Below the pieces are notes generated by a model. The model did not search any database, was not told where the DNA came from, and worked only from the letters and a program-made list of their open reading frames with translations. From Allolobophora icterica (taxonomy: Eukaryota > Annelida > Clitellata > Crassiclitellata > Lumbricidae), in NCBI GenBank assembly GCA_963556255.1, contig OY744617.1, forward strand, positions 26,326,871-26,390,870: a stretch of 64,000 bases of DNA. The letters are read 5' to 3'. A program made the translations under genes and the position numbers. Below, piece by piece: positions 12,712-25,723 of this stretch (positions are counted from its first letter, which is position 1; the number at the start of each line of letters is the position of its first letter).

Positions 12712-13171
12712 TCCGTAGTGAACTCGAGGAGTCTCTCCCCTCTTTCGTTTCGTTCTCCGTAGCCATATTGGCCCATCACATTTTCCCATCCTTCTCTGTC
12801 GCCGCCTACTTTGGCATTCCAGTCCGCTGCGAAGACTTTAATTAAATAATCGCAATATAAATGTGATAAACTGACACCAATCAGGTGTGAAAGGTGCAAA
12901 TGACACTGAAACAATTTCTGAACTACTTCAGGAATGTCACGTTCATCAGCTCAATAATTTAAAACAAGTGAAAATAACTTAATAATAATAGCACTGCCAA
13001 TAAAAATGTTACTACCACTAAGTAATAATAAGAACAACAACTGCTGAATCCGTTGAGAGCTTCTGTGCCTTCCTTTCCGCTCCTCTCCGCCTTCTTCGTT
13101 GCTGCAGAGCAACATTTGAATGTGCCTGCGGTTTGGGTTTGGTCCATATCATCTGGCCCGGCTTCTTGTAT
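12712..13171 (-). repeat. Inverted D-A block in second 6551-bp copy, first
   Basis: This is the counterpart of the inverted segment at 6161, at +6551 bp, with the same junction bases. Confidence 0.85.
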
Positions 13172-13557
13172 CACCTCGAATTAAGAAACGCAATGAAACC
13201 TCAATGAAATGCACGGTCCGTTGTCAGGGCATCCAGTTGCGAAAGACAGGTCATAGCGAAGAACCAGATGATATGGACCAAACCCAAACCGCAGGCACAT
13301 GCAAATGTTGCTCTGCAGCAACGAAGAAGGCGGAGAGGAGCGGAATGGGAAGGCACAGAAGCTCTCAACGGATTCAGCAGTTGTTGTTCTTATTATTACT
13401 TAGTATGCAGCATGGATTGAACGAATACGATTGCAAATTGTATGAGGAGGTGCTCGGCCGTAATTTAGACGAACTTAAAGACATCATGCAACGCTCAGTG
13501 TCACTCAGGATGATACTCAACCAGATAAGGTCGAAGAAATGGAGCAGCATAGTGGTG

Positions 13558-14017
13558 TCCGTAGTGAACTCGAGGAGTCTCTCCCCTCTTTCGTTTCGTT
13601 CTCCGTAGCCATATTGGCCCATCACATTTTCCCATCCTTCTCTGTCGCCGCCTACTTTGGCATTCCAGTCCGCTGCGAAGACTTTAATTAAATAATCGCA
13701 ATATAAATGTGATAAACTGACACCAATCAGGTGTGAAAGGTGCAAATGACACTGAAACAATTTCTGAACTACTTCAGGAATGTCACGTTCATCAGCTCAA
13801 TAATTTAAAACAAGTGAAAATAACTTAATAATAATAGCACTGCCAATAAAAATGTTACTACCACTAAGTAATAATAAGAACAACAACTGCTGAATCCGTT
13901 GAGAGCTTCTGTGCCTTCCTTTCCGCTCCTCTCCGCCTTCTTCGTTGCTGCAGAGCAACATTTGAATGTGCCTGCGGTTTGGGTTTGGTCCATATCATCT
14001 GGCCCGGCTTCTTGTAT
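13558..14017 (-). repeat. Inverted D-A block in second 6551-bp copy, second
   Basis: This is the counterpart of the inverted segment at 7007, at +6551 bp. Confidence 0.85.
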
Positions 14018-14373
14018 CACCTCGAATTAAGAAACGCAACATCGAAAAATTGGTTGAAACGGAGACGGGGAACAGGTTCCGAGAGGAATTGTACAAGAAC
14101 ATGGAAGGACTCAACGGGATACAAGATCTAGACGCGAGGACAAATGGCCTTACCAAGGCAATACAAGAAGCCGGGCCAGATGATATGGACCAAACCCAAA
14201 CCGCAGGCACATTCAAATGTTGCTCTGCAGCAACGAAGAAGGCGGAGAGGAGCGGAAAGGAAGGCACAGAAGCTCTCAACGGATTCAGCAGTTGTTGTTC
14301 TTATTATTACTTAGTGGTAGTAACATTTTTATTGGCAGTGCTATTATTATTAAGTTATTTTCACTTGTTTTAA
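13966..14373 (+). pseudogene. Short chimera of linker and hydrophobic tail, second copy
   Basis: It is identical in layout to the one at 7415, at +6551 bp. Confidence 0.6.
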
Positions 14374-14417
14374 ATTATTGAGCTGATGAACGTGACATTC
14401 CTGAAGTAGTTCAGAAA

Positions 14418-15011
14418 TTGTTTCAGTGTCATTTGCACCTTTCACACCTGATTGGTGTCAGTTTATCACATTTATATTGCGATTATTTAATTAAAGTCTT
14501 CGCAGCGGACTGGAATGCCAAAGTAGGCGGCGACAGAGAAGGATGGGAAAATGTGATGGGCCAATATGGCTACGGAGAACGAAACGAAAGAGGGGAGAGA
14601 CTCCTCGAGTTCACTACGGATAACCAACTATCGATATGCAACACCTTCTTTGAGCACAAGGACTGCCACAAGTGGACGTGGAGAACAGGAGACAACAGGC
14701 ACAAGAACATGATCGACTTGGTGCTCATCGGGAAAAAATGGAAAGACTCGGTGCAGAACTGTCGGTCATTTCAGGGAGCGGACATAGGATCTGACCACAG
14801 GCTGGTAATCGCCAATATTATACTCAAATTTAAAGCGCGCAAATCTACACCTCGAATTAAGAAACGCAACATCGAAAAATTGGTTGAAACGGAGACGGGG
14901 AACAGGTTCCGAGAGGAATTGTACAAGAACATGGAAGGACTCAACGGGATACAAGATCTAGACGCGAGGACAAATGGCCTTACCAAGGCAATACAAGAAG
15001 CTGGGCAATGA
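14418..15011 (+). pseudogene. LINE endonuclease fragment
   Basis: This 197-codon copy opens the first 1734-bp unit. It is followed by C then D directly, without E or a B-only copy, unlike its counterparts at 1316 and 7867. Confidence 0.75.
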
Positions 15012-15456
15012 AACCTCAATGAAATGCACGGTCCGTTGTCAGGGCATCCAGTTGCGAAAGACAGGTCATAGCGAAGAACCAGATGATATGGACCAAACCC
15101 AAACCGCAGGCACATGCAAATGTTGCTCTGCAGCAACGAAGAAGGCGGAGAGGAGAGGAATGGGAAGGCACAGAAGCTCTTAACGGATTCAGCAGTTGTT
15201 GTTCTTATTATTATTTAGTGGTAGTAACATTTTTATTGGCAGTGCTATTATTATTAAGTTATTTTCACTTGTTTTAAATTATTGAGCTGATGAACGAGAC
15301 ATTCCTGAAGTAGTTCAGAAATTGTGTCAGTGTCATTTGCACCTTTCACACCTGATTGGTGTCAGTTTATCACATTTATATTGCGATTATTTAATTAATG
15401 TCTTCGCAGCGGACTGAAATGCCAAAGTAGGCGGCGACAGAGAAGGATGGGAAAAT

Positions 15457-16107
15457 GTGATGGGCCAATATGGCTACGGAGAACGAAACGAAAGAGGGGA
15501 GAGACTCCTCGAGTTCACTACGGATAACCAACTATCGATATGCAACACCTTCTTTGAGCACAAGGACTGCCACAAGTGGACGTGGAGAACAGGAGACAAC
15601 AGGCACAAGAACATGATCGACTTGGTGCTCATCGGGAAAAAATGGAAAGACTCGGTGCAGAACTGTCGGTCATTTCAGGGAGCGGACATAGGATCTGACC
15701 ACAGTCTGGTAATCGCCAATATTATACTCAAATTTAAAGCGCGCAAATCTACACCTCGAATTAAGAAACGCAACATCGAAAAATTGGTTGAAACGGGGAC
15801 GGGGAACAGGTTCCGAGAGGAATTGTACAAGAACATGGAAGGACTCAACGGGATACAAGATCTAGACGCGAGGACAAATGGCCTTACCAAGGCAATACAA
15901 GAAGCCGGGCCAGATGATATGGACCAAACCCAAACCGCAGGCACATTCAAATGTTGCTCTGCAGCAACGAAGAAGGCGGAGAGGAGCGGAAAGGAAGGCA
16001 CAGAAGCTCTCAACGGATTCAGCAGTTGTTGTTCTTATTATTACTTAGTGGTAGTAACATTTTTATTGGCAGTGCTATTATTATTAAGTTATTTTCACTT
16101 GTTTTAA
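15457..16107 (+). pseudogene. Chimeric endonuclease-tail ORF, Trp-to-stop variant
   Basis: GGACTGAAATG near 15412 turns the Trp of the catalytic ADWNAKVG strand into TGA, so the frame only reopens at MMGQYGYGERN. The rest runs through GSDHSLV, the fused block C and the hydrophobic tail. It carries GTG for ETG (VETGTGNRF). The catalytic strand is therefore lost in this copy. Confidence 0.7.
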
Positions 16108-16151
16108 ATTATTGAGCTGATGAACGTGACATTCCTGAAGTAGTTCAGAAA

Positions 16152-16745
16152 TTGTTTCAGTGTCATTTGCACCTTTCACACCTGATTGGTGTCAGTTTAT
16201 CACATTTATATTGCGATTATTTAATTAAAGTCTTCGCAGCGGACTGGAATGCCAAAGTAGGCGGCGACAGAGAAGGATGGGAAAATGTGATGGGCCAATA
16301 TGGCTACGGAGAACGAAACGAAAGAGGGGAGAGACTCCTCGAGTTCACTACGGATAACCAACTATCGATATGCAACACCTTCTTTGAGCACAAGGACTGC
16401 CACAAGTGGACGTGGAGAACAGGAGACAACAGGCACAAGAACATGATCGACTTGGTGCTCATCGGGAAAAAATGGAAAGACTCGGTGCAGAACTGTCGGT
16501 CATTTCAGGGAGCGGACATAGGATCTGACCACAGGCTGGTAATCGCCAATATTATACTCAAATTTAAAGCGCGCAAATCTACACCTCGAATTAAGAAACG
16601 CAACATCGAAAAATTGGTTGAAACGGAGACGGGGAACAGGTTCCGAGAGGAATTGTACAAGAACATGGAAGGACTCAACGGGATACAAGATCTAGACGCG
16701 AGGACAAATGGCCTTACCAAGGCAATACAAGAAGCTGGGCAATGA
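16152..16745 (+). pseudogene. LINE endonuclease fragment
   Basis: This opens the second 1734-bp unit. The frame is intact over 197 codons. The following block C has GGCATTCAG where others have GGCATCCAG. Confidence 0.75.
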
Positions 16746-17190
16746 AACCTCAATGAAATGCACGGTCCGTTGTCAGGGCATTCAGTTGCGAAAGACAGGT
16801 CATAGCGAAGAACCAGATGATATGGACCAAACCCAAACCGCAGGCACATGCAAATGTTGCTCTGCAGCAACGAAGAAGGCGGAGAGGAGAGGAATGGGAA
16901 GGCACAGAAGCTCTTAACGGATTCAGCAGTTGTTGTTCTTATTATTATTTAGTGGTAGTAACATTTTTATTGGCAGTGCTATTATTATTAAGTTATTTTC
17001 ACTTGTTTTAAATTATTGAGCTGATGAACGAGACATTCCTGAAGTAGTTCAGAAATTGTGTCAGTGTCATTTGCACCTTTCACACCTGATTGGTGTCAGT
17101 TTATCACATTTATATTGCGATTATTTAATTAATGTCTTCGCAGCGGACTGAAATGCCAAAGTAGGCGGCGACAGAGAAGGATGGGAAAAT

Positions 17191-17841
17191 GTGATGGGCC
17201 AATATGGCTACGGAGAACGAAACGAAAGAGGGGAGAGACTCCTCGAGTTCACTACGGATAACCAACTATCGATATGCAACACCTTCTTTGAGCACAAGGA
17301 CTGCCACAAGTGGACGTGGAGAACAGGAGACAACAGGCACAAGAACATGATCGACTTGGTGCTCATTGGGAAAAAATGGAAAGACTCGGTGCAGAACTGT
17401 CGGTCATTTCAGGGAGCGGACATAGGATCTGACCACAGTCTGGTAATCGCCAATATTATACTCAAATTTAAAGCGCGCAAATCTACACCTCGAATTAAGA
17501 AACGCAACATCGAAAAATTGGTTGAAACGGAGACGGGGAACAGGTTCCGAGAGGAATTGTACAAGAACATGGAAGGACTCAACGGGATACAAGATCTAGA
17601 CGCGAGGACAAATGGCCTTACCAAGGCAATACAAGAAGCCGGGCCAGATGATATGGACCAAACCCAAACCGCAGGCACATTCAAATGTTGCTCTGCAGCA
17701 ACGAAGAAGGCGGAGAGGAGCGGAAAGGAAGGCACAGAAGCTCTCAACGGATTCAGCAGTTGTTGTTCTTATTATTACTTAGTGGTAGTAACATTTTTAT
17801 TGGCAGTGCTATTATTATTAAGTTATTTTCACTTGTTTTAA
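17191..17841 (+). pseudogene. Chimeric endonuclease-tail ORF, Trp-to-stop variant
   Basis: It carries the same TGA as the copy at 15457 (near 17147), showing that these two 1734-bp units share an immediate ancestor. A private CTCATTGGG occurs near 17363. Confidence 0.7.
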
Positions 17842-17885
17842 ATTATTGAGCTGATGAACGTGACATTCCTGAAGTAGTTCAGAAA

Positions 17886-18479
17886 TTGTTTCAGTGTCAT
17901 TTGCACCTTTCACACCTGATTGGTGTCAGTTTATCACATTTATATTGCGATTATTTAATTAAAGTCTTCGCAGCGGACTGGAATGCCAAAGTAGGCGGCG
18001 ACAGAGAAGGATGGGAAAATGTGATGGGCCAATATGGCTACGGAGAACGAAACGAAAGAGGGGAGAGACTCCTCGAGTTCACTACGGATAACCAACTATC
18101 GATATGCAACACCTTCTTTGAGCACAAGGACTGCCACAAGTGGACGTGGAGAACAGGAGACAACAGGCACAAGAACATGATCGACTTGGTGCTCATCGGG
18201 AAAAAATGGAAAGACTCGGTGCAGAACTGTCGGTCATTTCAGGGAGCGGACATAGGATCTGACCACAGGCTGGTAATCGCCAATATTATACTCAAATTTA
18301 AAGCGCGCAAATCTACACCTCGAATTAAGAAACGCAACATCGAAAAATTGGTTGAAACGGAGACGGGGAACAGGTTCCGAGAGGAATTGTACAAGAACAT
18401 GGAAGGACTCAACGGGATACAAGATCTAGACGCGAGGACAAATGGCCTTACCAAGGCAATACAAGAAGCTGGGCAATGA
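17886..18479 (+). pseudogene. LINE endonuclease fragment
   Basis: This opens the third 1734-bp unit; its 197 codons are unchanged from the reference copy. Confidence 0.75.
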
Positions 18480-18789
18480 AACCTCAATGAAATGCACGGT
18501 CCGTTGTCAGGGCATCCAGTTGCGAAAGACAGGTCATAGCGAAGAACCAGATGATATGGACCAAACCCAAACCGCAGGCACATGCAAATGTTGCTCTGCA
18601 GCAACGAAGAAGGCGGAGAGGAGAGGAATGGGAAGGCACAGAAGCTCTTAACGGATTCAGCAGTTGTTGTTCTTATTATTATTTAGTGGTAGTAACATTT
18701 TTATTGGCAGTGCTATTATTATTAAGTTATTTTCACTTGTTTTAAATTATTGAGCTGATGAACGAGACATTCCTGAAGTAGTTCAGAAA

Positions 18790-19575
18790 TTGTGTCAGTG
18801 TCATTTGCACCTTTCACACCTGATTGGTGTCAGTTTATCACATTTATATTGCGATTATTTAATTAATGTCTTCGCAGCGGACTGGAATGCCAAAGTAGGC
18901 GGCGACAGAGAAGGATGGGAAAATGTGATGGGCCAATATGGCTACGGAGAACGAAACGAAAGAGGGGAGAGACTCCTCGAGTTCACTACGGATAACCAAC
19001 TATCGATATGCAACACCTTCTTTGAGCACAAGGACTGCCACAAGTGGACGTGGAGAACAGGAGACAACAGGCACAAGAACATGATCGACTTGGTGCTCAT
19101 CGGGAAAAAATGGAAAGACTCGGTGCAGAACTGTCGGTCATTTCAGGGAGCGGACATAGGATCTGACCACAGTCTGGTAATCGCCAATATTATACTCAAA
19201 TTTAAAGCGCGCAAATCTACACCTCGAATTAAGAAACGCAACATCGAAAAATTGGTTGAAACGGAGACGGGGAACAGGTTCCGAGAGGAATTGTACAAGA
19301 ACATGGAAGGACTCAACGGGATACAAGATCTAGACGCGAGGACAAATGGCCTTACCAAGGCAATACAAGAAGCCGGGCCAGATGATATGGACCAAACCCA
19401 AACCGCAGGCACATTCAAATGTTGCTCTGCAGCAACGAAGAAGGCGGAGAGGAGCGGAAAGGAAGGCACAGAAGCTCTCAACGGATTCAGCAGTTGTTGT
19501 TCTTATTATTACTTAGTGGTAGTAACATTTTTATTGGCAGTGCTATTATTATTAAGTTATTTTCACTTGTTTTAA
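18790..19575 (+). pseudogene. Chimeric endonuclease-tail ORF (261 codons)
   Basis: This is the fully open chimera again, with Trp intact in ADWNAKVG and the same fusion point and hydrophobic tail as the copy at 9398. Two independent units thus keep the complete 261-codon frame. Confidence 0.55.
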
Positions 19576-19619
19576 ATTATTGAGCTGATGAACGTGACAT
19601 TCCTGAAGTAGTTCAGAAA

Positions 19620-20213
19620 TTGTTTCAGTGTCATTTGCACCTTTCACACCTGATTGGTGTCAGTTTATCACATTTATATTGCGATTATTTAATTAAAGTC
19701 TTCGCAGCGGACTGGAATGCCAAAGTAGGCGGCGACAGAGAAGGATGGGAAAATGTGATGGGCCAATATGGCTACGGAGAACGAAACGAAAGAGGGGAGA
19801 GACTCCTCGAGTTCACTACGGATAACCAACTATCGATATGCAACACCTTCTTTGAGCACAAGGACTGCCACAAGTGGACGTGGAGAACAGGAGACAACAG
19901 GCACAAGAACATGATCGACTTGGTGCTCATCGGGAAAAAATGGAAAGACTCGGTGCAGAACTGTCGGTCATTTCAGGGAGCGGACATAGGATCTGACCAC
20001 AGGCTGGTAATCGCCAATATTATACTCAAATTTAAAGCGCGCAAATCTACACCTCGAATTAAGAAACGCAACATCGAAAAATTGGTTGAAACGGAGACGG
20101 GGAACAGGTTCCGAGAGGAATTGTACAAGAACATGGAAGGACTCAACGGGATACAAGATCTAGACGCGAGGACAAATGGCCTTACCAAGGCAATACAAGA
20201 AGCTGGGCAATGA
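19620..20213 (+). pseudogene. LINE endonuclease fragment
   Basis: This 197-codon copy follows the 1734-bp array and leads back into C-E-B-C order. Confidence 0.75.
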
Positions 20214-21150
20214 AACCTCAATGAAATGCACGGTCCGTTGTCAGGGCATCCAGTTGCGAAAGACAGGTCATAGCGAAGAACCAGATGATATGGACCAAAC
20301 CCAAACCGCAGGCACATGCAAATGTTGCTCTGCAGCAACGAAGAAGGCGGAGAGGAGCGGAATGGGAAGGCACAGAAGCTCTCAACGGATTCAGCAGTTG
20401 TTGTTCTTATTATTACTTGGTATGCAGCATGGATTGAACAAAGACGATTGCAAATTGTATGAGGAGGTGCTCGGCCGTAATTTAGACGAACTTAAAGACA
20501 TCATGCAACGCTCAGTGTCACTCAGGATGATACTCAACCAGATAAGGTCGAAGAAATGGAGCAGCATAGTGGTGTGACGGTGCAGAACTGTCGGTCATTT
20601 CAGGGAGCGGACATAGGATCTGACCACAGGCTGGTAATCGCCAATATTATACTCAAATTTAAAGCGCGCAAATCTACACCTCGAATTAAGAAACGCAACA
20701 TCGAAAAATTGGTTGAAACGGAGACGGGGAACAGGTTCCGAGAGGAATTGTACAAGAACATGGAAGGACTCAACGGGATACAAGATCTAGACGCGAGGAC
20801 AAATGGCCTTACCAAGGCAATACAAGAAGCTGGGCAATGAAACCTCAATGAAATGCACGGTCCGTTGTCAGGGCATCCAGTTGCGAAAGACAGGTCATAG
20901 CGAAGAACCAGATGATATGGACCAAACCCAAACCGCAGGCACATGCAAATGTTGCTCTGCAGCAACGAAGAAGGCGGAGAGGAGCGGAATGGGAAGGCAC
21001 AGAAGCTCTTAACGGATTCAGCAGTTGTTGTTCTTATTATTATTTAGTGGTAGTAACATTTTTATTGGCAGTGCTATTATTATTAAGTTATATTCACTTG
21101 TTTTAAATTATTGAGCTGATGAACGAGACATTCCTGAAGTAGTTCAGAAA

Positions 21151-21693
21151 TTGTGTCAGTGTCATTTGCACCTTTCACACCTGATTGGTGTCAGTTTATC
21201 ACATTTATATTGCGACTATTTAATTAATGTCTTCGCAGCGGACTGGAATGCCAAAGTAGGCGGCGACAGAGAAGGATGGGAAAATGTGATGGGCCAATAT
21301 GGCTACGGAGAACGAAACGAAAGAGGGGAGAGACTCCTCGAGTTCACTACGGATAACCAACTATCGATATGCAACACCTTCTTTGAGCACAAGGACTGCC
21401 ACAAGTGGACGTGGAGAACAGGAGACAACAGGCACAAGAACATGATCGACTTGGTGCTCATCGGGAAAAAATGGAAAGACTCGGTGCAGAACTGTCGGTC
21501 ATTTCAGGGAGCGGACATAGGATCTGACCACAGTCTGGTAATCGCCAATATTATACTCAAATTTAAAGCGCGCAAATCTACACCTCGAATTAAGAAACGC
21601 AACATCGAAAATTGGTTGAAACGGAGACGGGGAACAGGTTCCGAGAGGAATTGTACAAGAACATGGAAGGACTCAACGGGATACAAGATCTAG
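21151..21693 (+). pseudogene. LINE endonuclease fragment with frameshift
   Basis: It has the same missing A (near 21610) and early end as the copies at 5207 and 11758, and carries a private GCGACTATTT near 21212. Confidence 0.75.
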
Positions 21694-22107
21694 ACGCGAG
21701 GACAAATGGCCTTACCAAGGCAATACAAGAAGCTGGGCAATGAAACCTCAATGAAATGCACGGTCCGTTGTCAGGGCATCCAGTTGCGAAAGACAGGTCA
21801 TAGCGAAGAACCAGATGATATGGACCAAACCCAAACCGCAGGCACATGCAAATGTTGCTCTGCAGCAACGAAGAAGGCGGAGAGGAGCGGAATGGGAAGG
21901 CACAGAAGCTCTCAACGGATTCAGCAGTTGTTGTTCTTATTATTACTTAGTATGCAGCATGGATTGAACGAATACGATTGCAAATTGTATGAGGAGGTGC
22001 TCGGCCGTAATTTAGACGAACTTAAAGACATCATGCAACGCTCAGTGTCACTCAGGATGATACTCAACCAGATAAGGTCGAAGAAATGGAGCAGCATAGT
22101 GGTGTGA

Positions 22108-23460
22108 CGGTGCAGAACTGTCGGTCATTTCAGGGAGCGGACATAGGATCTGACCACAGGCTGGTAATCGCCAATATTATACTCAAATTTAACGCGCAAA
22201 TCTACACCTCGAATTAAGAAACACAACATCGAAAAATTGGTTGAAATGGAGACGGGGAACAGGTTCCGAGAGGAATTGTACAAGAACATGGAAGGACTCA
22301 ACGGGATACAAGATCTAGACGCGAGGACAAATGGCCTTACCAAGGCAATACAAGAAGCTGGGCAATGAAACCTCAATGAAATGCACGGTCCGTTGTCAGG
22401 GCATCCAGTTGCGAAAGACCGGTCGTATACCGAAGAAGCTGCTGTTATGGAACAAACCCAAAGTGCAGGCACATGCAAATGTTGCTCTGGGTCAACAAAG
22501 AAGGTGAAGAGCGGAAAGGAAGGCACAGAAGCTCTCAACGGATTCAGCAGTTCTTATTATTATTTAGTAGTAGTAACATTTCTGTTGGCAGTGTTATTAT
22601 TATTAAGTTATTTTCACTGGTTTTAAACTGTTGAGCTGATGAACTCGACGTTCCTGATGTAGTTCAGGAATTGTTTCAGTGCCATTGGTACCTTTCACAC
22701 CTGATTGGTGTCAGTTTATCACATTTATATTGCGATTATTTAATTAATGTCTTCGCAGCGGACTGGAATGCCAAAGTAGGCGGCGACAGAGAAGGATGGG
22801 AAAATGTGATGGGCCAATATGGCTACGGAGAACGAAACGAAAGAGGGGAGAGACTCCTCGAGTTCACTACGGATAACCAACTATCGATACGCAACACCTT
22901 CTTTGAGCACAAGGACTGCCACAAGTGGACGTGGAGAACAGGAGACAACAGGCACAAGAACATGATCGACTTGGTGCTCATCGGGAAAAAATGGAAAGAC
23001 TCGGTGCAGAACTGTCGGTCATTTCAGGGAGCGGACATAGGATCTGACCACAGGCTGGTAATCGCCAATATTATACTCAAATTTAAAGCGCGCAAATCTA
23101 CACCTCGAATTAAGAAACGCAACATCGAAAAATTGGTTGAAACGGAGACGGGGAACAGGTTCCGAGAGGAATTGTACAAGAACATGGAAGGACTCAACGG
23201 GATACAAGATCTAGACGCGAGGACAAATGGCCTTACCAAGGCAATACAAGAAGCTGGGCAATGAAACCTCAATGAAATGCACGGTCCGTTGTCAGGGCAT
23301 CCAGTTGCGAAAGACAGGTCATAGCGAAGAACCAGATGATATGGACCAAACCCAAACCGCAGGCACATGCAAATGTTGCTCTGCAGCAACGAAGAAGGCG
23401 GAGAGGAGCGGAAAGAAAGGCACAGAAGCTCTCAACGGATTCAGCAGTTGTTGTTCTTAT
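22108..23460 (+). repeat. 2147-bp period repeat, copy 1
   Basis: Landmarks in this segment recur 2147 bp downstream (22125/24272, 22381/24528). It contains a diverged sub-family of blocks: AATTTAACGCGC instead of AATTTAAAGCGCGC, GACCGGTCGTATACCG in block C, and TTTCTGTTGGCAG in block D. These variants also occur at 30448-30720, and D-type variants are shared with the single copies near 34.9 and 59.8 kb, so they may be the older form. Confidence 0.75.
22671..23264 (+). pseudogene. LINE endonuclease fragment, diverged sub-family
   Basis: The block D lead-in reads FQCHWYLSHLIG and the domain has LSIRNTFF instead of LSICNTFF. Otherwise it is intact to the linker stop. Confidence 0.75.
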
Positions 23461-24254
23461 TATTACTTGGTATGCAGCATGGATTGAACGAAGACGATTG
23501 CAAATTGTATGAGGAAGTGCTCGGCCGTAATTTAGACGAACTTAAAGACATCATGCAACGCTCAGTGTCACTCAGGATGATACTCAACCAGATAAGGTCG
23601 AAGAAATGGAGCAGCATAGTGGTGTGACGGTGCAGAACTGTCGGTCATTTCAGGGAGCGGACATAGGATCTGACCACAGGCTGGTAATCGCCAATATTAT
23701 ACTCAAATTTAAAGCGCGCAAATCTACACCTCGAATTAAGAAACGCAACATCGAAAAATTGGTTGAAACGGAGACGGGGAACAGGTTCCGAGAGGAATTG
23801 TACAAGAACATGGAAGGACTCAACGGGATACAAGATCTAGACGCGAGGACAAATGGCCTTACCAAGGCAATACAAGAAGCTGGGCAATGAAACCTCAATG
23901 AAATGCACGGTCCGTTGTCAGGGCATCCAGTTGCGAAAGACAGGTCATAGCGAAGAACCAGATGATATGGACCAAACCCAAACCGCAGGCACATGCAAAT
24001 GTTGCTCTGCAGCAACGAAGAAGGCGGAGAGGAGCGGAATGGGAAGGCACAGAAGCTCTCAACGGATTCAGCAGTTGTTGTTCTTATTATTACTTAGTAT
24101 GCAGCATGGATTGAACGAATACGATTGCAAATTGTATGAGGAGGTGCTCGGCCGTAATTTAGACGAACTTAAAGACATCATGCAACGCTCAGTGTCACTC
24201 AGGATGATACTCAACCAGATAAGGTCGAAGAAATGGAGCAGCATAGTGGTGTGA

Positions 24255-25610
24255 CGGTGCAGAACTGTCGGTCATTTCAGGGAGCGGACATAGGATCTGA
24301 CCACAGGCTGGTAATCGCCAATATTATACTCAAATTTAACGCGCAAATCTACACCTCGAATTAAGAAACACAACATCGAAAAATTGGTTGAAATGGAGAC
24401 GGGGAACAGGTTCCGAGAGGAATTGTACAAGAACATGGAAGGACTCAACGGGATACAAGATCTAGACGCGAGGACAAATGGCCTTACCAAGGCAATACAA
24501 GAAGCTGGGCAATGAAACCTCAATGAAATGCACGGTCCGTTGTCAGGGCATCCAGTTGCGAAAGACCGGTCGTATACCGAAGAAGCTGCTGTTATGGAAC
24601 AAACCCAAAGTGCAGGCACATGCAAATGTTGCTCTGGGTCAACAAAGAAGGTGAAGAGCGGAAAGGAAGGCACAGAAGCTCTCAACGGATTCAGCAGTTC
24701 TTATTATTATTATTTAGTAGTAGTAACATTTCTGTTGGCAGTGTTATTATTATTAAGTTATTTTCACTGGTTTTAAACTGTTGAGCTGATGAACTCGACG
24801 TTCCTGATGTAGTTCAGGAATTGTTTCAGTGCCATTGGTACCTTTGACACCTGATTGGTGTCAGTTTATCACATTTATATTGCGATTATTTAATTAATGT
24901 CTTCGCAGCGGACTGGAATGCCAAAGTAGGCGGCGACAGAGAAGGATGGGAAAATGTGATGGGCCAATATGGCTACGGAGAACGAAACGAAAGAGGGGAG
25001 AGACTCCTCGAGTTCACTGCGGATAACCAACTATCGATACGCAACACCTTCTTTGAGCACAAGGACTGCCACAAGTGGACGTGGAGAACAGGAGACAACA
25101 GGCACAAGAACATGATCGACTTGGTGCTCATCGGGAAAAAATGGAAAGACTCGGTGCAGAACTGTCGGTCATTTCAGGGAGCGGACATAGGATCTGACCA
25201 CAGGCTGGTAATCGCCAATATTATACTCAAATTTAAAGCGCGCAAATCTACACCTCGAATTAAGAAACGCAACATCGAAAAATTGGTTGAAACGGAGACG
25301 GGGAACAGGTTCCGAGAGGAATTGTACAAGAACATGGAAGGACTCAACGGGATACAAGATCTAGACGCGAGGACAAATGGCCTTACCAAGGCAATACAAG
25401 AAGCTGGGCAATGAAACCTCAATGAAATGCACGGTCCGTTGTCAGGGCATCCAGTTGCGAAAGACAGGTCATAGCGAAGAACCAGATGATATGGACCAAA
25501 CCCAAACCGCAGGCACATGCAAATGTTGCTCTGCAGCAACGAAGAAGGCGGAGAGGAGCGGAAAGGAAGGCACAGAAGCTCTCAACGGATTCAGCAGTTG
25601 TTCTTCTTAT
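24255..25610 (+). repeat. 2147-bp period repeat, copy 2
   Basis: This is the second copy of the diverged sub-family. It differs by one extra TAT triplet in the TTATTATTA run (near 24700), CCTTTGACACC near 24841 and CACTGCGG near 25015. After block C it continues into D rather than E, so the duplication ends near 25610. Confidence 0.75.
24870..25414 (+). pseudogene. LINE endonuclease fragment, diverged sub-family
   Basis: It is like the 22671 copy (LSIRNTFF) but a change to CCTTTGACACCTGA closes the frame in block D. The domain itself (ADWNAKVG to GSDHRLV) is open. EFTADNQ replaces EFTTDNQ. Confidence 0.7.
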
Positions 25611-25723
25611 TATTACTTAGTGGTAGTAACATTTTTATTGGCAGTGCTATTATTATTAAGTTATTTTCACTTGTTTTAAATTATTGAGCTGATGAACGTG
25701 ACATTCCTGAAGTAGTTCAGAAA

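Larger units (their letters stand above)
7867..14417 (+). repeat. 6551-bp higher-order repeat, copy 2
   Basis: Near-identical to copy 1. Differences I noticed include AGCTCTTAACGG (near 8631) against AGCTCTCAACGG (near 2080), GGATATGAC (near 11226) against GGATCTGAC (near 4675), and a restored base at 9821 where copy 1 has a one-base deletion (near 3269). Very low divergence implies a recent duplication or gene conversion. Confidence 0.85.
14418..19619 (+). repeat. 1734-bp higher-order repeat, three tandem copies
   Basis: Landmarks repeat at 14418, 16152, 17886 and 19620, a constant spacing of 1734 bp. Each unit is two D-A-B cycles, the second with the deletion that fuses the endonuclease linker to block C. 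The first two units carry GGACTGAAATG (a TGA in place of a conserved Trp codon); the third has GGACTGGAATG, so the units are not a perfectly homogenised tandem. Confidence 0.85.

Noticed and set aside
135..25539. Recurrent minus-strand frames beginning MYPVESFHVLVQF and MLQSNICMCLRFG in every array unit
   Set aside because: They are exact antisense shadows of blocks B and C, with no independent motif; recurrence only reflects the repeat.
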